64,000 nucleotides of DNA from positions 11,865 through 75,864 of the forward strand of contig NZ_JALOCH010000013.1 of NCBI RefSeq assembly GCF_023227875.1, written 5' to 3'. Positions 55,024-64,000 of the stretch are shown here, piece by piece. The stretch comes from Methanoregula sp. (GTDB lineage: Archaea > Halobacteriota > Methanomicrobia > Methanomicrobiales > Methanospirillaceae). Positions within the stretch are counted from its first letter, which is position 1; each line of letters opens with the position of its first letter. The notes under the pieces are model-generated. The model was not told where the DNA came from. It saw only the letters and a list, made by a program, of their open reading frames with translations, and did not search any database. A program made the position numbers and the translations under genes.

Positions 55024-55181
55024 GGGGTGATAGCTTTGAGCCGCTTCATTGTTTCGCGGTATTCCGCCTCATCAATCGCAGATGAGATCTTTCCCCGGGT
55101 AACCGCACCGCCATAGGGGAGCATCCCTCTCTGGTAGGGTTTCCCGATTACCTCTTCCGGTTTGAATTTTTTCGCTGGCAT
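55020..55181 (-). CDS. Small protein upstream of the PIN gene, possible antitoxin
   Basis: This 53-residue frame starts with MPAKKFKPEEVIGKPYQR and ends in YRETMKRLKAITP. It overlaps the PIN gene start by 4 bases, the classic arrangement of an antitoxin and its toxin. A Gly/Pro-rich middle (MLPYGGAVTRGK) precedes a C-terminal helix that could bind the PIN protein. No DNA-binding domain is evident, and no antitoxin family is recognised. Confidence 0.65.
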   Translation of the reverse strand: MPAKKFKPEEVIGKPYQRGMLPYGGAVTRGKISSAIDEAEYRETMKRLKAITP

Positions 55182-55241
55182 TTTTGAGAACTCCTGTACT
55201 ATCGGATTGGTATGGTGAATCTGATAATGGTTGTGTTGGAT

Positions 55242-55408
55242 TCACTCAATAGAGGCTATCTCCCCTTTTAGGAGGACATCGGCAAAATAGTAAATGTGGA
55301 TATTGGTATCAAAGAGGTACCGTTTCACGTCCGTTCCCATTCCTGCCGCAGGCACATTAGTTCACGCTCGAAATCCAGTTCAAGATTGCGATAAATTCCG
55401 GAAGACTT
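55242..55408 (-). pseudogene. Truncated VapBC-like remnant
   Basis: A GTG at 55328 opens a 28-residue frame reading VKRYLFDTNIHIYYFADVLL before ending at 55242; it matches only the first strand and helix of a PIN domain. The frame before it ends with LDFERELMCLRQEWERT and overlaps the PIN start as GTGA, as an antitoxin tail would. Both parts are too short to function. It looks like a decayed VapBC pair. Confidence 0.5.
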
Positions 55409-55657
55409 TTAGGATATGGAGTTATAACAGGGGGCCTCCTGTACCCGGGCAATGAAAAATGATGATATCGCTTCAAAATTGAAAAAAACTAAACGATTAT
55501 ACGCGATTCTCTTTTATAAGGCGCTCCATTATCCCGCTGCCAACCGTATTGAAATCCTTCCAAACGCCAGTCCTTCCGTTCTTTGATAGTATCCCCGCTT
55601 CCCTTGCGTATAACTCTGGATGAACCGGACCTTGAGTCTGCACGGCCGAACGCCTCG
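55409..55657. other. Short gap with a possible 48-residue frame
   Basis: This gap follows the HEPN gene on the minus strand. A 48-codon frame from GTG 55643 to 55497 reads QTQGPVHPELYAREAGILSK at the start and ends in MERLIKENRV; no family is recognised and another frame is also open, so it is not called as a gene. The rest holds nothing clear. Confidence 0.35.
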
Positions 55658-56077
55658 CTATTCCGTACTGATCCTATCGTACACTATTCGTGCCGATTCC
55701 ACGACGATTCCGGCAGACTCTGCATTATAGATGCAACCATAATCGGCACCTTCCCTGAGATCCATGGCAAAGGAAAAATGATCCAGTACATCCGGCCCGA
55801 GTTCCCCCTCATCGACCAGCAGTGCCTCGACTGCATGCCTGAGGCACCGGTGGCTCTTTTCGCGGTAACCTTTCGCAAATATCCGGGATCTCAACGAGTG
55901 GAAGAGTGAATAATATCCCTGAATGATTGCCCACTTCACCTGGTTTTGGCCAAGCGAATGTTCAGCCGCCACGAGATCCGCCGCTGCTTCCTCGCGTTCT
56001 TTTTCTACCAGCGCGGGATCGACCGGGATTTTTACGATCTTTCCCCGTTCGAGACATTCCTCAAACCGGTACCTCAC
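55658..56077 (-). CDS. HEPN-domain protein, partner of a minimal nucleotidyltransferase
   Basis: The 139-residue all-helical protein has the HEPN pattern YYSLFHSLRSRIFAKGYREK followed by SHRCLRHAVEALL. HEPN proteins of this type pair with minimal nucleotidyltransferases (MNT) as toxin-antitoxin modules, in which the HEPN part is an RNase and the MNT partner neutralises it, in some systems by AMPylation. The gene overlaps its MNT partner by ATGA. The strict R-x4-6-H catalytic motif is not clearly present, so toxicity is not certain. Confidence 0.85.
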   Translation of the reverse strand: MRYRFEECLERGKIVKIPVDPALVEKEREEAAADLVAAEHSLGQNQVKWAIIQGYYSLFHSLRSRIFAKGYREKSHRCLRHAVEALLVDEGELGPDVLDHFSFAMDLREGADYGCIYNAESAGIVVESARIVYDRISTE

Positions 56078-56619
56078 AGCATCTCACCTGCAAGAAGTTT
56101 TCCTGTGCGTATCCTTTCGAAGAACGGGCGGTCGCGGGTCCGGAGCTGCTGTGCCTCATCTGGGGATACGAGAACCGGAGAGATTTTCCGGGAAATGGTG
56201 TCACCACACCGTGAGATGAGGTCGGATACTTCCGGCCGGTTGGCAGTTTCGATATAGAGATCGATATCGCTGTCGGCGGTATCTTCTCCGGTAGCGCAAC
56301 TCCCGAACAGGATCATCCGTATAACGAGTCCCTTTCCGGCAGCGATGAGGGGGGAAAGTTCTATCAGGGTTGCAAGGATCTTTGATTCCCGTACGACCGG
56401 ATGGGCGATATCTGCCCGGAACAGGAGCGTTCTCCCTTTCCGTTCGCTTGTTACGAGACCGTATTCTTCCAGTACCCGGAGATACCCGCTCGCAGCACCG
56501 GTACTCAACGGAAGGATCCTGGCGATCTCGCGAACATAATACGAGTTGCGGTAATTCCGGCCAAGAAACGTGAGAATTACAAAAGAAGGGGTTTCCAAGA
56601 TGTTCATTTTTTTGAACAT
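56074..56619 (-). CDS. Winged-helix plus MNT-type nucleotidyltransferase
   Basis: The 181-residue protein joins an N-terminal winged-helix DNA-binding domain (about residues 10-70; STGAASGYLRVLEEYGLVTS as recognition part) to a minimal nucleotidyltransferase domain with GSCATGEDTADSDIDLYIET, in which the two Asp bind metal. In HEPN/MNT pairs the nucleotidyltransferase usually lacks its own DNA-binding domain. Here its start codon lies inside a tandem palindrome, which fits autoregulation. ATG 56619 and ATG 56607 are both possible starts, and both fall within the palindromic stretch. Confidence 0.85.
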   Translation of the reverse strand: MFKKMNILETPSFVILTFLGRNYRNSYYVREIARILPLSTGAASGYLRVLEEYGLVTSERKGRTLLFRADIAHPVVRESKILATLIELSPLIAAGKGLVIRMILFGSCATGEDTADSDIDLYIETANRPEVSDLISRCGDTISRKISPVLVSPDEAQQLRTRDRPFFERIRTGKLLAGEML

Positions 56620-56637
56620 ATGTTCATTATTATGAAC
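56602..56637. promoter_or_regulatory. Tandem palindromic operator candidate
   Basis: GTTCATTTTTTTGAAC at 56602-56617 and GTTCATTATTATGAAC at 56622-56637 are two inverted repeats with the same GTTCA/TGAAC arms, centres 20 bases apart (two helical turns). Between them GAACATATGTTC is also palindromic. The stretch covers the start codons of the winged-helix gene, so a dimer bound at each half would block transcription or translation start. The winged-helix protein itself is the obvious ligand. Confidence 0.7.
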
Positions 56638-57134
56638 GATATTATTTAGCAGTTATGATGCATCCTTAGGGAGAACGCTCCGGTAAGGCACCAGATGAGA
56701 TTATTCATTTCGATACACTATGTGATCATCACCGGTTCCACCCGGCGCGGAAAACCCGCGAGCCGGGCATAGTGCCGGTACCTGTTGGTGTTGTATAATG
56801 TACATTCTATGGTGCATTGCAGAAGGGTATACTGTACTTCCTATTCATCTGAAAAAATCCCGCGCTGATGATAGTACAATGCGGTATATCACTGGAAGAT
56901 ACCACGGATTGTATACAAATTTACCTATTGCATAAGACGATCCATATACTGCACCGCCCATACCGTTCTCCCCGGCCAAGTATTACCAAAAAAAAAATCG
57001 TAAAATCAAATGCTACAAATTTTTAAAAACGTATTAATAGATCTTACGCAAATGAGATCGTGTTCGCAACCGGTTCAGCTGATGATTATGCACGCATATC
57101 CGTTGCCGGTCCCGCGAGCAAGGAGAATCTCTCA
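56638..57134. other. Intergenic and promoter region
   Basis: This region lies between the leftward HEPN/MNT pair and the rightward DUF3344 gene. AT-rich stretches at 56,990-57,050 probably hold the promoter of the latter. No other gene is recognised; a short frame at 57010 overlaps the real gene in another frame and is a shadow. Confidence 0.45.
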
Positions 57135-58688
57135 ATGCAAACAACAAGAACAGAATCAAGACTCGGCAGGTTTTCATACCTGCTCAAGGGCGGAGCAAAG
57201 CCGCGCAGGAACCACATATTCATCATCGCGCTGGCACTTATGGTGCTCCTGTCGTTCGCCGGCGTGGTGTCGGCGGACAACTACTGGCTGGGCACACCGC
57301 CGGTAACAGGACCACACGGCACGGTGAATGGCGACGTCGATGTCAAGTTTGCCGACACGTGGAAGACTGACAACCCGGCTACTAACGACAACACAACAGC
57401 GACATTTACCGGTCTCACTACCTCAAATGTCCAGTTCGCACGGCTGTATGTTATGGTGTACACCGGGAACATGACGGAGAACTGGACCGGAACGGAGACT
57501 ATTACCCTGGTCCCAAGCGGGGGTGCCCCCGTAGTCCTTGCAAACGCGCAACCACTGGATCTCGATTACGCCAGGGAGGTTGGGGCGTATTTCAACACGT
57601 CAGTCACAGCACCCTTCATTACAACGGGTACTGGATTAGGCCGTGTAACAAGTGACTATATCTCAGTCTTCGATGTGAAGGACTACATCACCGCCTCGGA
57701 CATGACGGTGTATATCAACACGACCCCGGCCGACGGATTCCCAAGGTTTGACGGCCGCGTCAAGGAAGCCCGCCTTGTGTACGGCTGGGATGTGGATTCC
57801 GGTTCAACCGGTTGTACGGAGTACTGGATCAATGAAGGCCACGATCCGGTGACCAAGAACCTTGAAGACCCGTACACCGCGAACTTAACTACGTTCGGTA
57901 GTGTGTCCCATGCAACCAACTACACCGCAACGTTGTATGTGGATTATTCGGCAACATACTTGGGGAACGGCACCTACACATGGAACGGTGTTGACATCTC
58001 GAAGGGGACGTCATATGCACCCACGATTACCCCTGGGTATTACGCAGGAACCAATAAGTGGACCTGGAATGATCTCAGCAGCGGCCCCGGCCTCGCGAGC
58101 GGCAACAATGTTCTCACGTACTACAGGACAAACAGCTGGTACAAGATCCCGTTAGCGGTCCTGACGGTCAAGAACACCGGGAACATCTACGACTTCTCGG
58201 GGAACTATGCCGGGACGCCGGTTGGATACAAACAAGAGATCTATATCCGACCACCTAACTCAGTCTCTGATCCTGTGTATAGTGTCACGAATTCCAACCT
58301 CGCGTATAACGATAATGTCTATGAGACCGGATCTGCAGCAGATATGACATATTACGCTGCCCAGAGATTCAACTTCACAATCTCTGAAGACCGCAGCAAT
58401 GTTGTGAGTCTCACAGCAACATGGATCGGCAAAGGTTACAGGACAAGTAGTGGGAATGGTGCTTATCTCTACGTTTATAACTGGACCAGCGGCAGTTACG
58501 AACAACTCGCTACTACACCGAGTGGAAGCAAGGTAACTCTCACCGGATCCAAGACATCGGGACTGACTAACTATATCAGCACAGACAACAAGGTCATCTT
58601 AGTTGCAGAGGGGAAGTATGCCTCAACAATGAGTGACACAGCTCACCTTGACACCGATTATGTCAAACTGGTGGTGGTCGATCCATAA
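57135..58688 (+). CDS. Secreted DUF3344 surface protein
   Basis: This 517-residue protein has a signal peptide (about residues 1-47, ending in VVSA) and a DUF3344 body with GTPPVTGPHGTVNGDVDV, DVKDYITASDMTVYIN, CTEYWINEGHDPVT and FPRFDGRVKEARLVYGWD. A second, Thr/Ser/Gly-rich part from about residue 370 has an unrecognised beta-rich fold. It has no anchor segment. Four DUF3344 genes are complete in this window, and a fifth domain is in the large protein that follows. AAGGAG lies 10 bases before the ATG at 57135; an upstream ATG in the same frame would bury the leader. Confidence 0.85.
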   Translation: MQTTRTESRLGRFSYLLKGGAKPRRNHIFIIALALMVLLSFAGVVSADNYWLGTPPVTGPHGTVNGDVDVKFADTWKTDNPATNDNTTATFTGLTTSNVQFARLYVMVYTGNMTENWTGTETITLVPSGGAPVVLANAQPLDLDYAREVGAYFNTSVTAPFITTGTGLGRVTSDYISVFDVKDYITASDMTVYINTTPADGFPRFDGRVKEARLVYGWDVDSGSTGCTEYWINEGHDPVTKNLEDPYTANLTTFGSVSHATNYTATLYVDYSATYLGNGTYTWNGVDISKGTSYAPTITPGYYAGTNKWTWNDLSSGPGLASGNNVLTYYRTNSWYKIPLAVLTVKNTGNIYDFSGNYAGTPVGYKQEIYIRPPNSVSDPVYSVTNSNLAYNDNVYETGSAADMTYYAAQRFNFTISEDRSNVVSLTATWIGKGYRTSSGNGAYLYVYNWTSGSYEQLATTPSGSKVTLTGSKTSGLTNYISTDNKVILVAEGKYASTMSDTAHLDTDYVKLVVVDP

Positions 58689-59010
58689 GATCAACTATAA
58701 ATTTCACCTTTTTTCAATCGCATTCGATATCTCCCATCCCGGCTTCGTCATCCCTAAGATCTTTGTATTTACAAGACACTGAAAAGATATTAAGTATTAT
58801 TAACCTTAAAAATTGTATTACTAATTAGCATAAATCTAAAAAATGTATTAATAATAACCCCATACAAACAATATGTGTATGGATATCATAACATTCTTAA
58901 AAATAAATTATCTCTACACCCATGTTTTATACTCTGATTTTGCCGGTAGTCTACATAGTCACCCCATATTACACCAAGTATAATCGTTGTATTTTTAATG
59001 GAGGGTTAAA
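58689..59010. other. AT-rich intergenic and promoter region
   Basis: This region is AT-rich throughout and likely contains the promoter of the large surface protein gene. ATGGAGGGTTAAAATG supplies a ribosome binding site right before the ATG at 59011. No other gene is recognised. Confidence 0.45.
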
Positions 59011-62000
59011 ATGTCAAGAACCGATCGGATATTGTGGTATTCCAATACCTGTCAGAAATTCCTCCTGCCCAGGATACTGCTTTGTGCACTCATTGCCATT
59101 TCGATTTTGGCAGCACCGGTTGCTGCAATGGAAAATGCTCCAGAATCGGCTTCCGTAACATTGATGAATGTACAGGTGCCGTTCATCCAGAACAACGGCC
59201 AGCAACCGGACACCGTGAAGTTCTATGCCGAAACATTCTACGGTACGGCATACGTCACTGACAACGATATCACCCACGCGCTTGCGGTCACGAAGGACAA
59301 CAAGACAATCGACGTTGCGCTGAAAGAGCAGTTCGTCACTGCTGATGGCACCGCGATCCCCCTAATATCGCAGGGAAGGGATCCTGCCGAGACCAAGGTC
59401 TCCTATTTCATCGGAAATAACTCAAGCAGATGGCAGACCGGCCTCCCAACCTATAACAGTATCTCACTCGGAGAGTTGTATCCCAACATCACCGTTAGCG
59501 TGCAGGCGCATGGCAATAATGTAGAAAAATTTTTCGCGGTTGCACCTGGCGGATCACCGGAGAATATCCGCGTGAAGGTGCTGGGGGCAAAGAGTATCGC
59601 TGTTGCGAACGACGGTCGCCTCTACATTGCAACAGGTGATGGCGATGTAACCATGGCCGTACCGAAAGCGTTTCAGGATGACGAGTGCGTGACGGTGGTG
59701 TATCGCATTCTAGATAACGACACTTACGGGTTTGCAGTGGGGGAGTATGTCCCGAGCAGGACATTGGTGATCGATCCCGCACTCACTTATTCAACCTATC
59801 TCGGAGGGGGGTTGGATGATTTTGGATATGGCATTACTCACGATGTTGAGGGTAATGTATATATCACAGGTAGGACAACAAGCTCGGATTTTCCGACAAC
59901 AGCGGGGGTTTACAAGACAACCTTGGACAGTACTGAGGAGGGGGTTCAGGATGCCTTTGTAAGCAAACTCAATCCATCCGGAACAGCCCTTCTTTACTCT
60001 ACGTATCTTGGGGGAGTATCCTATATGACAACGACAGCGGGGATTGCAACCGACACGTCAGGCAATGTGTATATCGCAGGATACACAATAAGTCCGGATT
60101 TCCCAGTGACGGACGGAGCATACCAGACTGCCATAAGCGGCAACCCCGATGACTGCTTCCCTGATGTATTCGTGAGCAAACTTAATCCGGCCGGATCGGC
60201 CCTTCTTTATTCCACTTACTTGGGTGGTTCCAACGATGATGAAGCTACCGGAATTACTATAGATAGTGCAGGAAATGTTTTTGTCACAGGGTTTGTAACA
60301 AGCGAGGATTTCCCCACTACGGCTAGGGCATACCAGACTACGAAAACGGGTAGTTTCGATGCCTTTGTGAGTGAACTTAATCCGGCCGGGGGGGGATCGA
60401 GCGATCTGGTCTATTCCACCTATCTTGGCGGAGCAGGTGGGTATACGTATACCACGGGAATCACGCTGGATAATGCGGGGGATATTTATATTTCAGGTTC
60501 GACACAAAGCGCATCGTTTCCCACGACATCGGGGGCATACCAAACTACGAAAATCGCATCACAGACCTCCGCATTTGTCAGTAAGATAAATCCGTCCGGG
60601 AGTGATGATGACGATCTTGTCTATTCCACATATCTAGGGTACGGGGCCACAAATTCTGCCAATGGAATCGCACTTGACAGCAATAGCCTGGTGTATATCA
60701 CCGGTTCAACAAGTTCATTTCCGGTTACATCGGGGGCATACCAAACGTCACCTGGAGGGGGCGGGGACGCCTTTGTCAGTAAACTCAACCTGGCCGGAAA
60801 CGGGGCAGATGATCTTGTGTACTCCACCTATCTCGGGGGTAGCGAGTCTGAAAACGGAAAAGGAATTGAAGTAGATAATTCGGGGAATGTATTCATTACA
60901 GGATACGCCAGCAGCTCAGATTTTCCCACCACTAGTGATGCATACCAACCGGAGTGGGGGGGCGGCTCAAATGCGTTTGTCAGTAAGATCAACTTGGCCG
61001 GAAGCGGGACAAATGACCTTGCCTACTCCACCTACCTCGGAAATAATGATGAAGATTATAGCGGGAATGGAATTACAGCAGATACTGCAGGGAATGTATT
61101 TATTACAGGATTTGCCGGTTCGGGTTTTCCCACCACCGCGGGAGCATACCAACCGACATTTCATGGAGATCCATACACATATGATGCCTTCGCCACTAAA
61201 TTCTCCTTCCCTTCAGAACACACACTGACCTCGATCACCGTTTCTCCCGCAACAGCATCCCTCATAACCGGGCAATCCCGGCAGTTTACAGCGAGTGCAA
61301 CAGATCAGGACGGCTCCCCCATGTCCGGCATCCTCTTCACCTGGTCCTGCGACAACGAGACCGTTGGCACCGTGGATGCCACCGGCCTCTTCACCGCAAC
61401 CGGTGTCGGCGCTGCAAACATCAGCGCCGTCAACGGAACCGTTACCGGGACCGCGAAGGTCACGGTAACGCCCCCGGCCCCGGACCTTTCCGCGGTATCG
61501 ATGAGCACGGGTACTCCCGTGGTCAACCATGCCGGGACCGTAAGCGTCAGGGTCCTGAATACCGGTGGTGCAGCAGCAGGGAAATTCAATGTCACGCTCC
61601 GTGCCGGCAGCACGGAAGTGAACAGGACAGCCGTATCATCGCTCGGGGCCGCGGAGTCCGCAGATGTCAGCCTCACCTGGACGCCTTCAGCAAGTGGCTC
61701 CGTGACCCTTACCGCCGAAGTGGACCCGGAGAATAGCATCGGCGATGCCGATACGACAAACAATACCGTTTCGAAGACCGTGAGCGTGCAGCCGGAGGTG
61801 ACCAGCGGGCCGGATCTCACCGTCACCCGCGAATACCACCGGAACTGGGCGCCATACCCGGACCTGTTCGCCCACTATACTGGGGTCGGGAATAAAATCG
61901 GCGTGATGATCACGAACGCGGGTACCGGGACCGCACCGGCCTTCAATGTCACGTTCCGGGTGGACGGGAACAGCACCAATGTCACGGTCCCGGCCGGTCT

Positions 62001-64000
62001 TGCCGCAGGATCGTTCACATATGTCAACATCACCGATACAGTGTACCGCAGCCCGGGTGCCACGGTCCCGGTGAATGCCACGGTCGACTCCGCAAACGAG
62101 ATTCCCGAGATCTCCGAGACCAACAACGAGTACTCGTACACCGCAAACGTGATCTGGAACGGGTACAATGGGAGGCGCTGGGCCGATGGGGGCCCCGATA
62201 TCGCAACACAATCCGTGTACCCGATACACGGAAATATCATTCACTCAAACGGCGACAGCACGTACAGGTACGTGGCAGACACCTATTCTACCCACTGGAC
62301 GGCAGCCGACCTGCCCATTCCCAAAGATGCAACCATCGAGTCCGCCCGGCTCTATGCCACCTATACGTGGGACTCCGGGTGGCTGGTCCCGGACCACATC
62401 ACCATGGCATTCAACGGGAAAACGATCCCTTATGAATTTTTTTACTCGGACAACAAGAACTGGGGCGACATTTACAATTATCCGTTCGGTGTGCTCATTT
62501 ACGATGTTACCGACCAGTTCAGTGCCAGCGGCAACACGATGGCAATGGACCTGGTCAATCGCCAGTCGGGACAGTTCGTTCCCTTCCGGGGAATGACCCT
62601 TGTCGTGGTCTATAACGACCCTGATGAATCGGAGAAACTGATCTTCCTCAACGAAGGCTTCGACATGATCTTCTCATCACCCACGTATTATACAACGGAT
62701 GAGACCGCAACAGCCTACGCACCATTCACCGGTGCCGAGATCAACCTGAGCCGGGTGAAGAATGCAACCGTTACCACGATACTGAACCGGGGGGTCTCCG
62801 GATACAGCCGTGGCGCCATGCTCTTCAATGGACAGAAATGGCCGGACTACTGGGTCAAGACCACCGATGCGGAGATCGCATCAAACACAACGGTTGTTAC
62901 GGAATTCTTAAAAGAGACCGGTAATGTCGCAATGTTCCGGAGTCAGGCCGCGAATAACATGGATATGGAAGCTTACCTCGCGATCCTGAATGTCGAATAC
63001 GACAATCAGCCAACTCCGCCCAGGGCATCATTTACCGCAAACGTCACATCCGGCAATGCAGAGCTCGCGGTAACGTTCCGGGATCGCTCAAGCGGAACCC
63101 CGACCAGCTGGGCCTGGGACTTTGGCGACGGTTCAACCTCCACGGAAAAGAACCCGGTCCATACGTACGGAGCCGTAGGAACCTACACGGTCCGGCTTAC
63201 CGCAACGAACTCGCTTGGGACGAACACCACCGTGAAGAATAACTACATCAACGCAACGCTCGGCGCACCAATCGCTGCATTCAATGCAACCAAAACCGCC
63301 GGGGACACCCCCTTCACCGCCCAGTTCACCGACAAGTCGGCACGGCTGCCAACCTCATGGACCTGGGACTTCGGGGACAGTGACACAACCAACGCCACAA
63401 AACAGAACCCGGTCCATACATATACGTCCGCAGGGGATTATACCGTGAAACTGACTGCGAGCAATACAGCGGGCAGCAACCTCACGACCAGAACCGGGTA
63501 TATCAACGTCAATGCAAAGGTGATTGCTGAAAAGGAGTTCAACCTCGCCGGGGTGGACACGGAAGACACCGGAGGAGCGCAGAACGTCTCCATCGACACC
63601 TCGCAGGTAGCCGTGAACACCACCGGCTCCGTGGTCACCCTGACAGGAATTGGCAACGGCTGGGCCAGCATGGATCTTGTCATGAACGGCACACCGGAGG
63701 TCGGTGCATCAACAATAAACGGTACGATCAAGGAAGTAAAAGCCGTAGGGCAGAACATTACCGTCCCGATCCCGTCAATCGGCTCGCCGAAAGTCCACCT
63801 CGAACTGGCGCTCGACGAGATGCCATCCTCAGGAGCCTCCATCACGGAGACCATCACCAAGGACCCAACTGCCGGCACAACTACATCCTTCACCCTTGCC
63901 GCCACAACCAGCGGGAAGCAGATCGATGAGATCGCGTATACCGTCAACTTCACAAAGAACGGGGGAATAAAAAATGCCGGTGATGGCGGAATCATCCGGA
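59011..64000 (+). CDS. Very large multidomain surface protein, C-terminus beyond the window
   Basis: An open frame of at least 1,663 codons runs off the end. A signal peptide covers about residues 1-39. Then come a DUF7948-like beta domain (about 45-250), seven SBBP propeller repeats each opening with YSTYLG (about 258-730), a bacterial Ig-like domain (about 740-820), two CARDB-like domains (about 825-1045), a DUF3344 region (about 1050-1330) and two PKD domains with WDFGDG/WDFGD (about 1335-1500). A further beta-rich segment follows. Seven repeats would close a seven-bladed propeller. It is probably an adhesin-type or S-layer-associated surface protein. GGAGGG precedes the ATG. Confidence 0.88.
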   Translation, partial: MSRTDRILWYSNTCQKFLLPRILLCALIAISILAAPVAAMENAPESASVTLMNVQVPFIQNNGQQPDTVKFYAETFYGTAYVTDNDITHALAVTKDNKTIDVALKEQFVTADGTAIPLISQGRDPAETKVSYFIGNNSSRWQTGLPTYNSISLGELYPNITVSVQAHGNNVEKFFAVAPGGSPENIRVKVLGAKSIAVANDGRLYIATGDGDVTMAVPKAFQDDECVTVVYRILDNDTYGFAVGEYVPSRTLVIDPALTYSTYLGGGLDDFGYGITHDVEGNVYITGRTTSSDFPTTAGVYKTTLDSTEEGVQDAFVSKLNPSGTALLYSTYLGGVSYMTTTAGIATDTSGNVYIAGYTISPDFPVTDGAYQTAISGNPDDCFPDVFVSKLNPAGSALLYSTYLGGSNDDEATGITIDSAGNVFVTGFVTSEDFPTTARAYQTTKTGSFDAFVSELNPAGGGSSDLVYSTYLGGAGGYTYTTGITLDNAGDIYISGSTQSASFPTTSGAYQTTKIASQTSAFVSKINPSGSDDDDLVYSTYLGYGATNSANGIALDSNSLVYITGSTSSFPVTSGAYQTSPGGGGDAFVSKLNLAGNGADDLVYSTYLGGSESENGKGIEVDNSGNVFITGYASSSDFPTTSDAYQPEWGGGSNAFVSKINLAGSGTNDLAYSTYLGNNDEDYSGNGITADTAGNVFITGFAGSGFPTTAGAYQPTFHGDPYTYDAFATKFSFPSEHTLTSITVSPATASLITGQSRQFTASATDQDGSPMSGILFTWSCDNETVGTVDATGLFTATGVGAANISAVNGTVTGTAKVTVTPPAPDLSAVSMSTGTPVVNHAGTVSVRVLNTGGAAAGKFNVTLRAGSTEVNRTAVSSLGAAESADVSLTWTPSASGSVTLTAEVDPENSIGDADTTNNTVSKTVSVQPEVTSGPDLTVTREYHRNWAPYPDLFAHYTGVGNKIGVMITNAGTGTAPAFNVTFRVDGNSTNVTVPAGLAAGSFTYVNITDTVYRSPGATVPVNATVDSANEIPEISETNNEYSYTANVIWNGYNGRRWADGGPDIATQSVYPIHGNIIHSNGDSTYRYVADTYSTHWTAADLPIPKDATIESARLYATYTWDSGWLVPDHITMAFNGKTIPYEFFYSDNKNWGDIYNYPFGVLIYDVTDQFSASGNTMAMDLVNRQSGQFVPFRGMTLVVVYNDPDESEKLIFLNEGFDMIFSSPTYYTTDETATAYAPFTGAEINLSRVKNATVTTILNRGVSGYSRGAMLFNGQKWPDYWVKTTDAEIASNTTVVTEFLKETGNVAMFRSQAANNMDMEAYLAILNVEYDNQPTPPRASFTANVTSGNAELAVTFRDRSSGTPTSWAWDFGDGSTSTEKNPVHTYGAVGTYTVRLTATNSLGTNTTVKNNYINATLGAPIAAFNATKTAGDTPFTAQFTDKSARLPTSWTWDFGDSDTTNATKQNPVHTYTSAGDYTVKLTASNTAGSNLTTRTGYINVNAKVIAEKEFNLAGVDTEDTGGAQNVSIDTSQVAVNTTGSVVTLTGIGNGWASMDLVMNGTPEVGASTINGTIKEVKAVGQNITVPIPSIGSPKVHLELALDEMPSSGASITETITKDPTAGTTTSFTLAATTSGKQIDEIAYTVNFTKNGGIKNAGDGGIIR

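Noticed and set aside
1..64000. CRISPR array, tRNA, rRNA or cobalamin riboswitch
   Set aside because: No regular direct repeats with spacers, cloverleaf sequence or known riboswitch core was seen when reading the intergenic regions.

Overview
The window looks like a chromosomal segment of a methanogenic archaeon of the order Methanomicrobiales, perhaps a Methanoregula relative. The taxon is inferred from gene content: an FmdE-family protein, methanogen-type CobN and ChlI/ChlD-like chelatase subunits, paired NikR regulators, several DUF3344/PEGA/PKD surface proteins and archaeal HEPN-nucleotidyltransferase and PIN modules. Start sites often carry archaeal GGAGGTGATC-like ribosome binding sites, many genes overlap by ATGA, and T-runs follow several operons. 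No tRNA, rRNA, CRISPR array or complete active insertion sequence was seen.

Region 1 (about 1-40,600) is a dense metal/cofactor transport and methyltransferase region. It starts with a partial CooC/MinD-type ATPase and a DUF4198 protein, then a Gate-domain permease. A plus-strand run follows: methyltransferase, FecCD permease, FecE ATPase, second methyltransferase, three tandem FecB-like lipoproteins and an FmdE-like protein. Next come an ABC-2 exporter pair and a seven-gene minus-strand operon with a family-5 binding protein, OppB/OppC permeases, a fused OppD-OppF ATPase and three methyltransferases. After a second exporter pair there is a second Opp/Nik-type operon (methyltransferase, binding protein, B, C, D, F). 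A NikR gene, a third exporter pair, a giant CobN, a divergent ChlI-ChlD fusion, a second FecCD/FecE pair and a second, nearly identical NikR complete the region. The simplest reading is a nickel/cobalt or metallo-tetrapyrrole/metallophore system in which methyltransferases accompany import, export and chelation. That function is an inference.

Region 2 (about 42,000-51,700) is a minus-strand surface-protein block: a PEGA/DUF3344 protein, a FecB-like lipoprotein, a MacB-type permease and ATPase, and two more DUF3344 proteins. Upstream lies a transposase-derived protein that appears to have lost its catalytic residues, preceded by a perfect 27-bp inverted repeat.

Region 3 (about 53,500-56,650) is a small toxin-antitoxin cluster: HicB with a HicA carrying a start-proximal frameshift, a PIN protein with a tiny overlapping upstream gene, a decayed VapBC-like remnant, and a HEPN/nucleotidyltransferase pair whose winged-helix gene starts inside a tandem palindrome.

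Region 4 (57,100-64,000) holds two more surface proteins: a DUF3344 protein and a very large multidomain protein (seven SBBP propeller repeats, Ig-like, CARDB, DUF3344 and PKD domains) that runs off the window.
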